Shown piece by piece: positions 42,687-51,127 of a stretch of DNA of 64,000 nucleotides; positions within the stretch are counted from its first letter, which is position 1; each line of letters starts with the position of its first letter. The DNA lies in the NCBI RefSeq assembly GCF_014192015.1, contig NZ_JACHXJ010000004.1, forward strand, positions 372,001 to 436,000, in the 5' to 3' direction. The translations under genes and the position numbers were made by a program. The notes beneath the pieces were generated by a model. That model was not told the origin of the DNA. It made no database searches and saw nothing but the letters and a program-made list of their open reading frames with translations. Source of the DNA: Paenibacillus rhizosphaerae. GTDB taxonomy: Bacteria > Bacillota > Bacilli > Paenibacillales > Paenibacillaceae.

Positions 42687-44042
42687 GTGAGCAAGCAGGC
42701 CGAAGTATGGCTCAGTACGATTGACCAGCAGCAGAAGCTGCAGAGGCAGGAACCGATTCCGATCACGGAACGTCCGTCCGTTCCGGAAGCCGCGGACCGG
42801 ATTCAGATCGATCCGAGGACAACGTATCAGGAAATGGACGGCTTCGGCGCATCGTTCACCGATGCGTCGGCGTACCTGATCTACCGCGTCCTGGACGAAG
42901 AGGCGCGTGCGAAAGTGATGAAGCGGCTGTTCGATCCGGCCGAAGGCATCGGCATCTGCTTCATCCGTCAGGTGATGGGAGCTTCGGATTATACGACCCG
43001 TATCTACAGCTATGATGACATGCCGGAAGGCGAAGAGGACTTTGAGCTGAAGCATTTCAGCATTGACCATGACCGGGAGTATATCATTCCCGCCGTGCGG
43101 GAAGCGCTGCGGATCAATCCGGCCATCAAGGTCATGGCCTCCCCATGGAGCGCGCCGGGCTGGATGAAAACCTCCGGCCATATGATCACCGGCAAGCTCC
43201 GCCCGGAATGCTACGGCGCGTACGCGCAGTATTTCGTGAAGTTCGTTCAGGCCTACGAGGCGGCGGGAATACCGATTTACGCCGTCTCGATCCAGAACGA
43301 ACCAGGCTATGAGCCCAAGGAGTACCCGGGCATGCTGATGACCGGGGCGGAGGAAGCGGAGTTCATCCGCGACCACTTGGGGCCGGCATTTAACGCGGCG
43401 GGCATCACCGCCAAAATCTTGTGCTACGACCACAACTGGGACGTGCCGCAGCATCCGCTTACGGTGCTGGCCGATCCGGAAGCGGCCCGCTATGTGGCGG
43501 GCGTCGCCTGGCACGTGTACGGCGGGGAGCACGAGGCGATGTCGCAGGTGAAAGAGGCCCATCCCGACAAGGATGCCTGGTTCACCGAGGCGTCGGGGGG
43601 CAGCTGGATTCCGCCGTTCCGCACGGCGTTCCTGGACCAGATGAAGCATGTAATCCGCACGACGCGCAACTGGTCCAAAACGGTCGTCTGGTGGAATCTG
43701 GCGCTGGACGAGCACAACGGCCCGACCGTGCTGTCGAACAGCACCTGCCGCGGGCTGGTCCAGGTCAGCCAGGCGGAGAAGACGGTGGAATACGAGCTCG
43801 ATTATTACACGATGGGCCATATCAGCAAATTCGTGAAGCCGGGCGCGTACCGCATCGCATCTACGACGGCAAGGGATGAGCTGGAAAGCACGGCCTTCCG
43901 TAATCCCGACGGATCGGTGGTGCTGATCCTGTCCAGCCGGACGGAGGATGAGCGGACCGTCCAAGTGGATACGGGCGGCGGGTACGTTACCCTGACCCTG
44001 CCGGGTGAGGCCGCGGCTACGGTAACGTGGATGTACGTGTAG
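42687..44042 (+). CDS. GH30 family glycosidase (glucosylceramidase / beta-1,6-glucanase type)
   Basis: This 451-residue enzyme has the GH30 barrel plus flanking beta-sandwich. The acid/base Glu is E205 in SIQNEPGYEP and the nucleophile is E301 in WFTEASGG; MDGFGASFTDASA near 50-62 is also characteristic. There is no signal peptide, so it is cytoplasmic and acts on imported oligosaccharides. Within GH30 the activity may be beta-1,6-glucanase, beta-glucosidase or another; sequence alone does not settle it. GTG at 42687 follows AAGGAGGGG. It ends the LacI-controlled operon. Beta-1,6-glucan occurs in fungal walls with mannan, so it could complement the mannan locus (inference). Confidence 0.93.
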   Translation: MSKQAEVWLSTIDQQQKLQRQEPIPITERPSVPEAADRIQIDPRTTYQEMDGFGASFTDASAYLIYRVLDEEARAKVMKRLFDPAEGIGICFIRQVMGASDYTTRIYSYDDMPEGEEDFELKHFSIDHDREYIIPAVREALRINPAIKVMASPWSAPGWMKTSGHMITGKLRPECYGAYAQYFVKFVQAYEAAGIPIYAVSIQNEPGYEPKEYPGMLMTGAEEAEFIRDHLGPAFNAAGITAKILCYDHNWDVPQHPLTVLADPEAARYVAGVAWHVYGGEHEAMSQVKEAHPDKDAWFTEASGGSWIPPFRTAFLDQMKHVIRTTRNWSKTVVWWNLALDEHNGPTVLSNSTCRGLVQVSQAEKTVEYELDYYTMGHISKFVKPGAYRIASTTARDELESTAFRNPDGSVVLILSSRTEDERTVQVDTGGGYVTLTLPGEAAATVTWMYV

Positions 44043-44128
44043 AGGGAATTAAATAAATCTAAAATGACGAATGAGGTGCCTTTTGACGAGGAATTCAAGG
44101 GGCGAACGTCCATTTGCGGTTCAATCAA

Positions 44129-44165
44129 GGCAGCCGGAGGGTGTACTACCGGCTGCCTTATTTTC
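44129..44165 (+). terminator. Terminator after the GH30 gene
   Basis: GGCAGCCGG pairs perfectly with CCGGCTGCC around an 11-base loop, then TTATTTT. Confidence 0.9.
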
Positions 44166-44249
44166 GTTGAGGAACGTACATTTACCCTTTGCCTGATGGT
44201 GAATCTCCTTATGTGGCAAGGGATTTTTCCCTGTTGAAAAGAAATGGGC

Positions 44250-44293
44250 TTTACAATACCTATGTTCTAGTGTACTATTCAACTATAACACTA
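44250..44293 (+). promoter_or_regulatory. Promoter with overlapping inverted repeat for the YtrA-type operon
   Basis: TTTACA (44250-44255) and TACTAT (44273-44278) have a 17-base spacer. An inverted repeat TAGTGT (44268-44273) ... ACACTA (44288-44293) spans the -10 box and likely start site. The GntR/YtrA-type repressor at 46082, in this same operon, is the obvious candidate to bind it. Confidence 0.7.
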
Positions 44294-44312
44294 ATACAAG
44301 GGAGTTGTGAGC

Positions 44313-45290
44313 ATGAACCATCGAACAAATATGCAGTCGGATGCCGATGCGCCGGTTCTTTCACTCCAGGGGGTATCGAAACGGATCGGAAGCAAATGGA
44401 TCGTCAGCCAGCTTTCTTTTGACGTTCACAAGGGCGAGGTGGTCGGCTTGTTGGGGCCCAACGGTGCGGGCAAGACGACGACCATCCGCATGATCGCCGG
44501 ATTGATTGGGATGACGGAAGGGGATGTGCTGGTCCGCGGGAGCAGCATCCGCAGCGACTGGAAGCGAGCGATCCGCCATATCGGGGCGATTATCGAGAAC
44601 CCGGAGTTCTACCCGTACATGACCGGCTGCGATAATTTGAAGCAGTATCAGCGGATGAATCCCTGGATCAGCCGGGAGCGGATCGACGAGGTTGTCCGGC
44701 TTGTGGGGCTGGAACAGGCCATGAAGAAGAAAGTCAAAGCCTACTCGCTCGGCATGCGTCAGCGGCTCGGCATCGCCCAGGCGCTGCTGCATGAGCCGTC
44801 GGTCCTGATCCTGGACGAGCCGACGAACGGCCTGGATCCGGCGGGCATCCGCGAGATGCGCGACTACCTCAAAAATATCGCTCGCGAAGAGGGCATCTCC
44901 ATCCTGGTGTCGAGTCACCTCCTGCTTGAAATGGAGCAGCTGTGCAGCCGGGTCGTCGTCATTCAAGACGGCAAGCTGGTGACAGTCCGCTCCATTAACG
45001 GAGGCAGCGGGGAATCGGAGCAGCCGGGTCAGCAGGAAGCGATGCGCGTCATGTTCCGCGTCGGCCGCCTCGAAGAGGCGAAGAGGCTGCTCGAAGGGCT
45101 GGATCTGGCCGAGGTACTCGCGGTGAACCCGGAACAAAGCGAGCTGATTCTTTCCTTGCAGTACAAGGACATTCCGGGGGTAGTGGAGCGGCTGGGCAGC
45201 GGCCGGATCCCGATTTACCTCATTACCGAGCTCAAGCAGTCCCTAGAAGACGAATTCCTGAAATGGACGGGAGGAAACCAGATTGCGTAG
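44313..45290 (+). CDS. ABC transporter ATP-binding protein, first of the YtrA-type operon
   Basis: This 325-residue ATPase shows Walker A (GPNGAGKTT), signature YSLGMRQRLGIA, Walker B (VLILDEPTNGLDPAG) and His switch (SSHLLLEMEQ), again of the BcrA-like group. I start at ATG 44313, 8 bases after AAGGGAG; the GTG at 44307 is too close to that site. Its stop lies inside the start of the next gene. With the permease at 45283, the YtrA-type repressor and a second ATPase/permease pair it makes a five-gene envelope-stress operon. Confidence 0.92.
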   Translation: MNHRTNMQSDADAPVLSLQGVSKRIGSKWIVSQLSFDVHKGEVVGLLGPNGAGKTTTIRMIAGLIGMTEGDVLVRGSSIRSDWKRAIRHIGAIIENPEFYPYMTGCDNLKQYQRMNPWISRERIDEVVRLVGLEQAMKKKVKAYSLGMRQRLGIAQALLHEPSVLILDEPTNGLDPAGIREMRDYLKNIAREEGISILVSSHLLLEMEQLCSRVVVIQDGKLVTVRSINGGSGESEQPGQQEAMRVMFRVGRLEEAKRLLEGLDLAEVLAVNPEQSELILSLQYKDIPGVVERLGSGRIPIYLITELKQSLEDEFLKWTGGNQIA

Positions 45291-46038
45291 TTTTTCTTTG
45301 CTGGTGGTCAATGAATGGCTCAAGATGGCCAAGAAGCGCAGCTTCTTCATTCCTTATGCGATCGCTGCGGTCGCCGCGATCGCCCTCGGCTGGATTCTCC
45401 AGCGCTGGGGAGGCGAGATGATGTCGGAGGCGAGCGCCCTGGATTATACGGTACTGATGGCGGGGATGAGCGGCTTTGGTCAAATGACGGCCATGCTGGC
45501 AATCATCTTCACGGCCGGCATCGTATCCGGGGAGCATGGCCAAGGAACGATCAAGTTCCTGCTGATCCGCGGGCAGAGCCGGTCCGCTGTTCTGGCATCC
45601 AAGTACACGGCGGCCGTCCTGTTTACGCTGTCGCTGGCCGTATGGCTGACGGTGCTGAGCTTCGCGGCGGGCGCGTTCTTCTTCGGCATGGATGCAGGGG
45701 AAGCCGGCTGGCGGGATGTGCTGGTGGCCGGTGGCAGCTCGTTGGTGTACAGCATGATTTTCATGACGCTGGCCTTTATGATGGGGGTGCTGACCCGGTC
45801 GACGGGAGCGGCGATGGGCGTAGGCATGGCCTCGGTGATGTTCAGCGGGATCGTTATTCCGAAAAGCTTCTATAAATACGTGCTGTTCCCGAACGCAGAC
45901 CTGTCGGTGTACAGTCAGGGCGGACACGCACCGATTCAGGGGATGAGCCTGGGCTTTTCCATCGCCGTTCTGGCGGCATATCTCGTCTTGTTTCTTGTCG
46001 CCAGCTTTGTTACGTTTAAGAAACGTGATATAGCCTGA
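45283..46038 (+). CDS. ABC-2 type permease
   Basis: This 251-residue membrane protein has six spans and the GEHGQGTIKFLLIRGQSR segment that corresponds to the EH-WKQLL motif of lantibiotic-type permeases. The start is a TTG at 45283, overlapping the ATPase stop by 8 bases, with GGGAGG seven bases upstream. It pairs with the ATPase at 44313. The exported or sensed compound is unknown. Confidence 0.88.
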   Translation: MRSFSLLVVNEWLKMAKKRSFFIPYAIAAVAAIALGWILQRWGGEMMSEASALDYTVLMAGMSGFGQMTAMLAIIFTAGIVSGEHGQGTIKFLLIRGQSRSAVLASKYTAAVLFTLSLAVWLTVLSFAAGAFFFGMDAGEAGWRDVLVAGGSSLVYSMIFMTLAFMMGVLTRSTGAAMGVGMASVMFSGIVIPKSFYKYVLFPNADLSVYSQGGHAPIQGMSLGFSIAVLAAYLVLFLVASFVTFKKRDIA

Positions 46039-46081
46039 TGCGCGGGAACGTAAGCTGACGGCGAAAGGAGTCTGTCCTGAA

Positions 46082-46498
46082 GTGAGTATTGAATTCGACA
46101 ACAATTTGCCGATCTATCTGCAAATCATGAACCATATCAAGAGACAAATTGTCTCGGGCATACTGCAGCCGGGCGATAAAATCCCTTCCGTAAGGGAACT
46201 GGCGGCCGATCTGCAGATCAACCCGAACACGATCCAGCGAACGTTTCAGGAGCTGGAACGCGAGGAAGTCGTGGAGACCCGGCGCGGGCTGGGAAGATAT
46301 GTGACAAGCGAGGAATCGAAGATTATGGCGATTAAAAAGGAAATGGCGGGCGAATTGCTTCACCGGTTTATCCATGGCATGCAGGAGCTGGGGTTCGAAA
46401 ATCAAGACATCGTCTCCATCGTAAGCGAAGCGGTCGCGGAGGACCGAAAGCAAAGCGTAAAGGAGGGGGCTAAGGGTGGAAACACTGCTCAAAGTTGA
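46082..46498 (+). CDS. GntR-family repressor, YtrA type
   Basis: This 138-residue regulator has a GntR winged helix (about 10-75, PSVRELAADLQINPNTIQRTF) and a short C-terminal helical part for dimerisation, as in the YtrA subfamily, which has no large effector domain. YtrA-type repressors commonly control ABC operons induced by cell-wall antibiotics (established for Bacillus subtilis ytr). The gene sits within the ABC operon; its stop overlaps the start of the next ATPase. The inverted repeat at 44268-44293 is the likely operator. Confidence 0.92.
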   Translation: MSIEFDNNLPIYLQIMNHIKRQIVSGILQPGDKIPSVRELAADLQINPNTIQRTFQELEREEVVETRRGLGRYVTSEESKIMAIKKEMAGELLHRFIHGMQELGFENQDIVSIVSEAVAEDRKQSVKEGAKGGNTAQS

Positions 46499-47174
46499 TG
46501 GCGTATCCAAGAAATACGGAGGAAAGCTGGCGCTGAACAGCGTGTCGCTTAGCATCGGACCGGGGCGGATCGTCGGCCTGCTCGGTTCGAACGGCAGCGG
46601 GAAAAGCACACTGATGCGGATCGCCGCCGGGCTGACGCCCCCTTCCTCGGGAAGCATTTCCGTGCTGGGCAAGCCGGTGGGCAAGGAGACGCGGAGCCTG
46701 ATCTCTTATATGCCAGACTTGCCGCTGACGGAGAGCTGGATGCGGGTGAAGGATGCGGTTGCGTTTTACCAGGATTTCTATGCGGATTTCGACCTGGAAA
46801 AGGCGCGCGAGATGCTGGACTTTATGAATTTGAAGGAGAACGACCGGGTCAGCTCCCTTTCCAAGGGGATGGGCGAACGGCTGCAGCTGACGCTGGCCCT
46901 TTCCCGCCAAGTGAACCTGTATCTGCTCGACGAGCCGATCGGCGGCGTGGATCCGGTGGCCCGGGGCAAAATTCTGGACGCGATCGTCCGCTTTTACAGC
47001 GAAGACAGCAGCCTGATCGTCTGCACGCATCTGGTGCGCGACATGGAGCGGATTTTTGATGAAGTCATGTTTATCCAAGACGGCGTCATCGTCCTGCACG
47101 AGGAAGTCGAGAGTATCCGCATCAACCGTGGAAAAGGCATTGACGATCTGTTTAAAGAGGTGTTTGGCGAATGA
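46476..47174 (+). CDS. ABC transporter ATP-binding protein, second of the YtrA-type operon
   Basis: This 232-residue ATPase has Walker A (GSNGSGKST), a degenerate signature LSKGMGERL, Walker B (LYLLDEPIGGVDP) and the switch CTHLVRDME. It starts with GTG at 46476 inside the end of the GntR gene, with GGAGGGGG upstream. The small size and LSKGM signature match the YtrB/YhcG group. It is coupled to the permease at 47171 by ATGA. Confidence 0.92.
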   Translation: METLLKVDGVSKKYGGKLALNSVSLSIGPGRIVGLLGSNGSGKSTLMRIAAGLTPPSSGSISVLGKPVGKETRSLISYMPDLPLTESWMRVKDAVAFYQDFYADFDLEKAREMLDFMNLKENDRVSSLSKGMGERLQLTLALSRQVNLYLLDEPIGGVDPVARGKILDAIVRFYSEDSSLIVCTHLVRDMERIFDEVMFIQDGVIVLHEEVESIRINRGKGIDDLFKEVFGE

Positions 47175-47914
47175 TCAAGCTGTTAAAATACGACTTAAAG
47201 CGCAACGCGACGCTGCTTCTCGGCGGGATGGCGATTCTCCTCCTGTGCGAGTTTTTCCTCCTCTGGTCCAGGACCACAGATGAAGTCAAAATCGTCCTTT
47301 CGGTTTTGTTCTTCGGCGCAGTCGCGGTGATTTACTTCATTTCCAGCCTCCGCGTGTTCGACTACAACATCACCACGGTCAGCCGCCGGCTCGTACCGGT
47401 AGGTGCCTTGTCTTATGTGGGAGCTTCCCTGCTGTACGGACTGCTGAACTCGCTGGTGCTGACCGTAATTGGCGCGGCGTTCACTGCCTATATGGTCGTC
47501 AGCTTAGGGGGCGGATTCAATTGGGTCGGCCAGATTCCGGTCTGGGCCATCGTGATGATCGTTGTAGAATATCTGTTTCTGCTGGTATACGGATTTTTGA
47601 CTTTTTATGTGACGATCGCCTTGGCGCGCAGCCTGGCAACCAAGGGCGTGTTTTGGGTCGGACTGCTGATTTTTATCGTTCTGACCATCGTCCTGTCTTG
47701 GATTGAAGACTTTCTGTTCGGCCAGGATTCGTCCGCGCTGTTTGGAAGCGTGGATCTGGAGTGGAGCTCTCAGTCCGGCGTGCTGGCCCGGGAGCTGCCG
47801 GGTCTCCTGTCTGCCTGGCAAACCTGGGGCTCCATCGTGTTTGAGGGGCTGTTGTGCGTCGCCTTTTTGTACGTGATCAAATGGTGTATAGAGAAAAAGA
47901 TTGAAGCTAGATAG
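47171..47914 (+). CDS. ABC-2 type permease, last gene of the YtrA-type operon
   Basis: This 247-residue membrane protein has six hydrophobic spans and a C-terminal KWCIEKKIEAR tail. It begins with an ATGA overlap after its ATPase. The N-terminal MIKLLKYDLKRNATLLLGGM is typical of permeases encoded by ytr-like operons. A very long hairpin follows about 95 bases later. Confidence 0.85.
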   Translation: MIKLLKYDLKRNATLLLGGMAILLLCEFFLLWSRTTDEVKIVLSVLFFGAVAVIYFISSLRVFDYNITTVSRRLVPVGALSYVGASLLYGLLNSLVLTVIGAAFTAYMVVSLGGGFNWVGQIPVWAIVMIVVEYLFLLVYGFLTFYVTIALARSLATKGVFWVGLLIFIVLTIVLSWIEDFLFGQDSSALFGSVDLEWSSQSGVLARELPGLLSAWQTWGSIVFEGLLCVAFLYVIKWCIEKKIEAR

Positions 47915-48009
47915 GGAAAAGGGTTGGCCTTGAGCGGCGTTACGTTTGAAGACCGAATGCAGAGGTAACCGTGCCGCCGTTTGCTATAGAGAGAAGAGTT
48001 AGGGAACTT

Positions 48010-48066
48010 AAAAAAGTACCCGTACACGGACACTTCAAAAAGTGTTTGGTGTACGGGTACTTTTTT
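48010..48066. terminator. Long bidirectional terminator hairpin
   Basis: AAAAAAGTACCCGTACAC (48010-48027) pairs perfectly over 18 bases with GTGTACGGGTACTTTTTT (48049-48066). Inside, ACACTT and AAGTGT pair again around CAAA. It serves the ABC operon (+) and the GNAT gene (-). Confidence 0.9.
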
Positions 48067-48105
48067 GCTCCTCACACAACTTATAGGCTCCTGCTTCACC
48101 GAATT

Positions 48106-48573
48106 TTACCCGTCCTGCCGCCCCTTTTCCATATAAACCAGACTCAACTGTTCGTTGATGACGGCGGACCGAACAATGCGGTATCCGATGCTTTCGTACA
48201 GCCGGATATTTTTAACGCTCCGGTGGCCCGTAAATAATTCAAACTTGGATGCTGCGGGGAAGGAAGACTCAACTTCGGCCATCAGCCGCTTGCCGATGCC
48301 CCGGTTCTGATGGCCGGGATGGACGATCAGTTTGCCGATATGGCAGGCTTCTCCGTCAAGGCGTCCGCGTACGGACCCGACGATCCTGCCGCTAACAACC
48401 GCTTTGATCAGCACATGGTCTCCGAACTGCTCCCGGATCTCTTTCAAAGTTTGCGTCAGGGGCTCAATAGCGTAGTCGCCGTACAGCTCGGCCTCACTGA
48501 TATAGGCCAGCTTTTGCAGCTGCAGGATTTCCTCCGCGTCCGCCTCATGGGCACGAAAAATTTCTACACTCAT
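48106..48573 (-). CDS. GNAT family N-acetyltransferase
   Basis: This 155-residue protein has the GNAT fold with the acetyl-CoA motif VHPGHQNRGIGKRLMAEVE and a C-terminal NIRLYESIGYRIV. It resembles YesJ/RimI-like small acetyltransferases, but the substrate is unknown. ATG at 48573 has AAGGTGAG about 15 bases upstream and a closer GCGGAG. It converges with the YtrA-type operon across a shared terminator. Confidence 0.88.
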   Translation of the reverse strand: MSVEIFRAHEADAEEILQLQKLAYISEAELYGDYAIEPLTQTLKEIREQFGDHVLIKAVVSGRIVGSVRGRLDGEACHIGKLIVHPGHQNRGIGKRLMAEVESSFPAASKFELFTGHRSVKNIRLYESIGYRIVRSAVINEQLSLVYMEKGRQDG

Positions 48574-48852
48574 CTCCGCTCATCTCACCTTTCTCTTGGC
48601 TCAGCTCGTTCCAAACCATACTGGTAAAATCAGGTGTATTCTACCACCATGATCACCGGGTGACAACCAGGCCGGATCACGGAGACGAAGGTACCGCCGC
48701 TCCCGAGCGGATATCTTTAAAAAATCACTTTATCTCGGGAGTGCGCTTCCTTTAAAATAGAGAGATAAGGTCTGTGAACATTTTCCAATTTTGTGAAGGT
48801 CAGCAGATCATTACGGATCCATATTTTCGAGCCAGCGAAAGTGAGGAATGAC

Positions 48853-49710
48853 ATGAACGGAGGAATAGTCCGACTGCGGGAAATTCTGGATGACATTACG
48901 CCATCGGAGCGCAAGGTGGCCGATTTTATTCTGCAGCACCCGGGCGAGATGATCGGGCTTTCGATCGCCGAGTTGTCCCGCCGGAGCGGGGGAAGCCAGG
49001 CCGCCGTCGTCAGACTGTGCAAATCGGCCGGATTTAAAAGCTATCAGGAGCTGATGCTCAAAGTGGCGGGCGATCTGCAGGAAGGCCAGGAGGAGCCCGG
49101 AGGTTATCAAGAGATCCGCCCGCATGACTCGGTGGATGCCATTATTCATAATGTGACGAATAACAATATTCAGTCGATCCGCAACACGGTTAAGGTGCTG
49201 GACAAGCACATGGTTGAAAGGGCGATCGAGGCGCTCGGCCAGGCGGAGCGGATTTTTTTCTTCGGGATCGGTGCCTCGAACCTCATTGCCCAGGATGCGC
49301 AGCACAAGTTTTTGCGGATCAACAAGCCGAGCTTTTCGTTTGCCGACCCGCATCTGCAGCTGACTTCTTCGGTGCTGCTCACGGAGAGGGATGCCGCCGT
49401 CGGTATTTCGTATTCCGGCAAAACGGATTATGTCATCTCCGGCATGAAAGCCGCCAAGGAGGCGGGGGCGGTGACGATCTGCATTACGAAATACGGAAAC
49501 TCGCCGCTGAGCGAGATTGCCGACATCCAGCTGTATACGTCATCGACCGAAAACGACATCCGCAGCGGGGCGACCGCCTCCCGGATCACCCAGCTGAACA
49601 TCATCGACATGCTATACCTGGGCGTCGCCAGCCGCAGCTATGACCAGTCGGTGGACTACCTGGAGAAAAGCCGGGCGATGATCGACAAGACGAAGCAAAA
49701 GGGAGGCTGA
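48853..49710 (+). CDS. MurR/RpiR-family transcriptional regulator
   Basis: This 285-residue regulator has an N-terminal HTH_6 domain (about 1-77, LSIAELSRRSGGSQAAVVRLCKSAGFKSYQE cut here as LSIAELSRRSGG) and a C-terminal SIS sugar-phosphate domain (about 120-250) with FFFGIGASNLIAQDA and GISYSGKTDYV. I start it at ATG 48853, 5 bases after GTGAGGA; the open frame reaches 48793 but those residues lack a ribosome site. It is monocistronic, between two terminators, so its target genes are not indicated here. The effector is presumably a phosphosugar. Confidence 0.92.
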   Translation: MNGGIVRLREILDDITPSERKVADFILQHPGEMIGLSIAELSRRSGGSQAAVVRLCKSAGFKSYQELMLKVAGDLQEGQEEPGGYQEIRPHDSVDAIIHNVTNNNIQSIRNTVKVLDKHMVERAIEALGQAERIFFFGIGASNLIAQDAQHKFLRINKPSFSFADPHLQLTSSVLLTERDAAVGISYSGKTDYVISGMKAAKEAGAVTICITKYGNSPLSEIADIQLYTSSTENDIRSGATASRITQLNIIDMLYLGVASRSYDQSVDYLEKSRAMIDKTKQKGG

Positions 49711-49821
49711 GCTCCGAGAGCACGGGACCTGTTGGAGCGCGCCATTCCGCGCAGGGTCTCGTCCATGGCCTCGTCCGTACTCGCGAAGACATGCCCATTA
49801 CGTAGCAACGATGTGGCAAGG

Positions 49822-49852
49822 GGCTGCTCCGTTTATGCCGGGGCAGCCTTTT
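49822..49852 (+). terminator. Terminator after the RpiR gene
   Basis: GGCTGCTCCG pairs with CGGGGCAGCC (one mismatch) around TTTATGC, followed by TTTTAG. Confidence 0.8.
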
Positions 49853-50186
49853 AGCGTGGGCAAAAAGACTCGTATCGACTTCCTTTTCCATTAAGAGTGC
49901 TGTGTCCGATGCCTTGAATCATATAACCATACTGCGACTTCTCCAATCGCTTCGGCCGGTAAGATTCGGAAAACAGGAAAAACTTCAAACTTTTGGTTTC
50001 CCTCCAGCAGCAGACAAATTATACTTGAATTTGACAAAATGCCATCAAGGCTTGAATGGAGAGCGTTTTGGGAGGATATATACATCCTTGCATAGTCGGA
50101 AGTGAAATTCATTTGGAACCCGCTGGAAGGTCCGACGTAAAAAAATGCTGTAAAGTACAAAGCAATAAAATAAGGGGTGTAACGAA
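49853..50186. other. Gap before the ATP-grasp operon
   Basis: The 49711-50186 gap holds the terminator and then 330 AT-richer bases. I see no convincing gene on either strand. The promoter of the next operon should lie here; TATACT and similar boxes near 50020 have no clear -35 partner. Confidence 0.45.
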
Positions 50187-50402
50187 ATGGGAAATGAGAT
50201 GGATGTCATTTTGGTCGAGAAGATGTCAAACGGCAGCCTGCGGACCATGGATGAGCGCAGATGGGGCATGAATATGGTGGCTGCGCTTGAGCATGTCAAC
50301 TATATCGTCGTCGGCGGCAAGGAATACGAAACGATTGAGGGAAGGCTGAATGTCGACACCGGCAAGCTGGAGCTTCTGCTGGTGCAGATACGAAACGAGT
50401 AA
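50187..50402 (+). CDS. Small protein of unknown function (71 residues)
   Basis: This short frame starts with ATG after AAGGGGTG and ends 29 bases before the next gene. It has no membrane span, cysteine or known motif; it looks like a small soluble alpha/beta protein with a hydrophobic strand NYIVVGGKEYETIEG and a strand LELLLVQIRNE. Position, spacing and a fair ribosome site argue that it is the first gene of the ATP-grasp/DUF350 operon. I do not recognise the family. Confidence 0.68.
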   Translation: MGNEMDVILVEKMSNGSLRTMDERRWGMNMVAALEHVNYIVVGGKEYETIEGRLNVDTGKLELLLVQIRNE

Positions 50403-50431
50403 CAGGGAATTCGGCGAAAGGAGATGCGATC

Positions 50432-51127
50432 ATGGCAAACGAAGAAAAGGCGAAGCGGAGCGACGAATCCGGATCGAGACGGTTTCCGGTCGAAGGGAAG
50501 GCAGCCCGGGCATTATCCACGTCCCTGGGCGTAGCGCTGCTGGCCAATGCCTTTCTGATCCCGGGAGCGACAGCGGCCGGAGCGTCGGCCAATACATCAG
50601 GTGACCAGACCGCGGCGGATGAACCGATCCTGGTCTCCTGGTCGACAGAGGAAGTTAAGCAGTATTTTGATAAAAACACGGACTGGAACATTCCGCTTAA
50701 GGAGCAGCCGGAGGAAGACCAGGAAGGGCAATCGGCGTCGGCAGGCTCCGGAACGTCGGGGGGCGGAACGACCGTCATTAACAATTACGGCTCGGCTCAT
50801 TCGGGATTCGGCTGGGATGACCTGCTGCTGTACCACATGCTGTTCAACAGCGGATCCAGCTACTCTACCACCAATTATTACAATGGCCGGCCGACGTACT
50901 ACACCGGCACCAGCCAAACGTATAAGCCGCGGACCTATACCAGCGGCACGTTCCAGAACAAGCCGGTCGTCGGCTCGACGGTCCGTCCGAAGACGTCGAC
51001 TTCGACCGGGTCGATCACCCGGAGGGGAACGTCGTCCTCGTCCGGCAGTATCGGCGGCAAGTCGAGCGGATTCAGCTCTTCTTCAAGCTCCCACTCCAGC
51101 TCCAGAAGCAGCGGGTTTGGCGGATGA
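50432..51127 (+). CDS. Ser/Gly-rich membrane or surface protein ending in Gly-Phe-Gly-Gly
   Basis: This 231-residue protein has a charged N-terminus, a hydrophobic stretch (about 28-50, STSLGVALLANAFLIPG), an acidic middle, and a C-terminal third of low complexity rich in Ser, Thr and Gly, with short aromatic repeats (YYNGRPTYYTGTSQTYKPRTY). It ends SSRSSGFGG. The start ATG follows GAAAGGAGATG. Its stop overlaps the start of an ATP-grasp ligase gene (ATGA). Such ligases join a terminal carboxylate, often Gly, to an amine, so this protein could be its substrate; that is an inference from order and C-terminus only. I do not recognise a family. Confidence 0.75.
   Translation: MANEEKAKRSDESGSRRFPVEGKAARALSTSLGVALLANAFLIPGATAAGASANTSGDQTAADEPILVSWSTEEVKQYFDKNTDWNIPLKEQPEEDQEGQSASAGSGTSGGGTTVINNYGSAHSGFGWDDLLLYHMLFNSGSSYSTTNYYNGRPTYYTGTSQTYKPRTYTSGTFQNKPVVGSTVRPKTSTSTGSITRRGTSSSSGSIGGKSSGFSSSSSSHSSSRSSGFGG

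Noticed and set aside
40911..43964. A very long open frame on the reverse strand (over 1,000 codons)
   Set aside because: It mirrors the lipoprotein and GH30 genes, which have clear domains and ribosome sites; the reverse product is rich in His, Arg and Pro with no recognisable fold, as expected from GC-rich antisense frames.
51000..51110. Ser-codon repeats at the end of the Ser/Gly-rich gene, considered as a CRISPR-like or tandem repeat
   Set aside because: The units are irregular in length and are explained by a low-complexity protein tail; there are no spacers.
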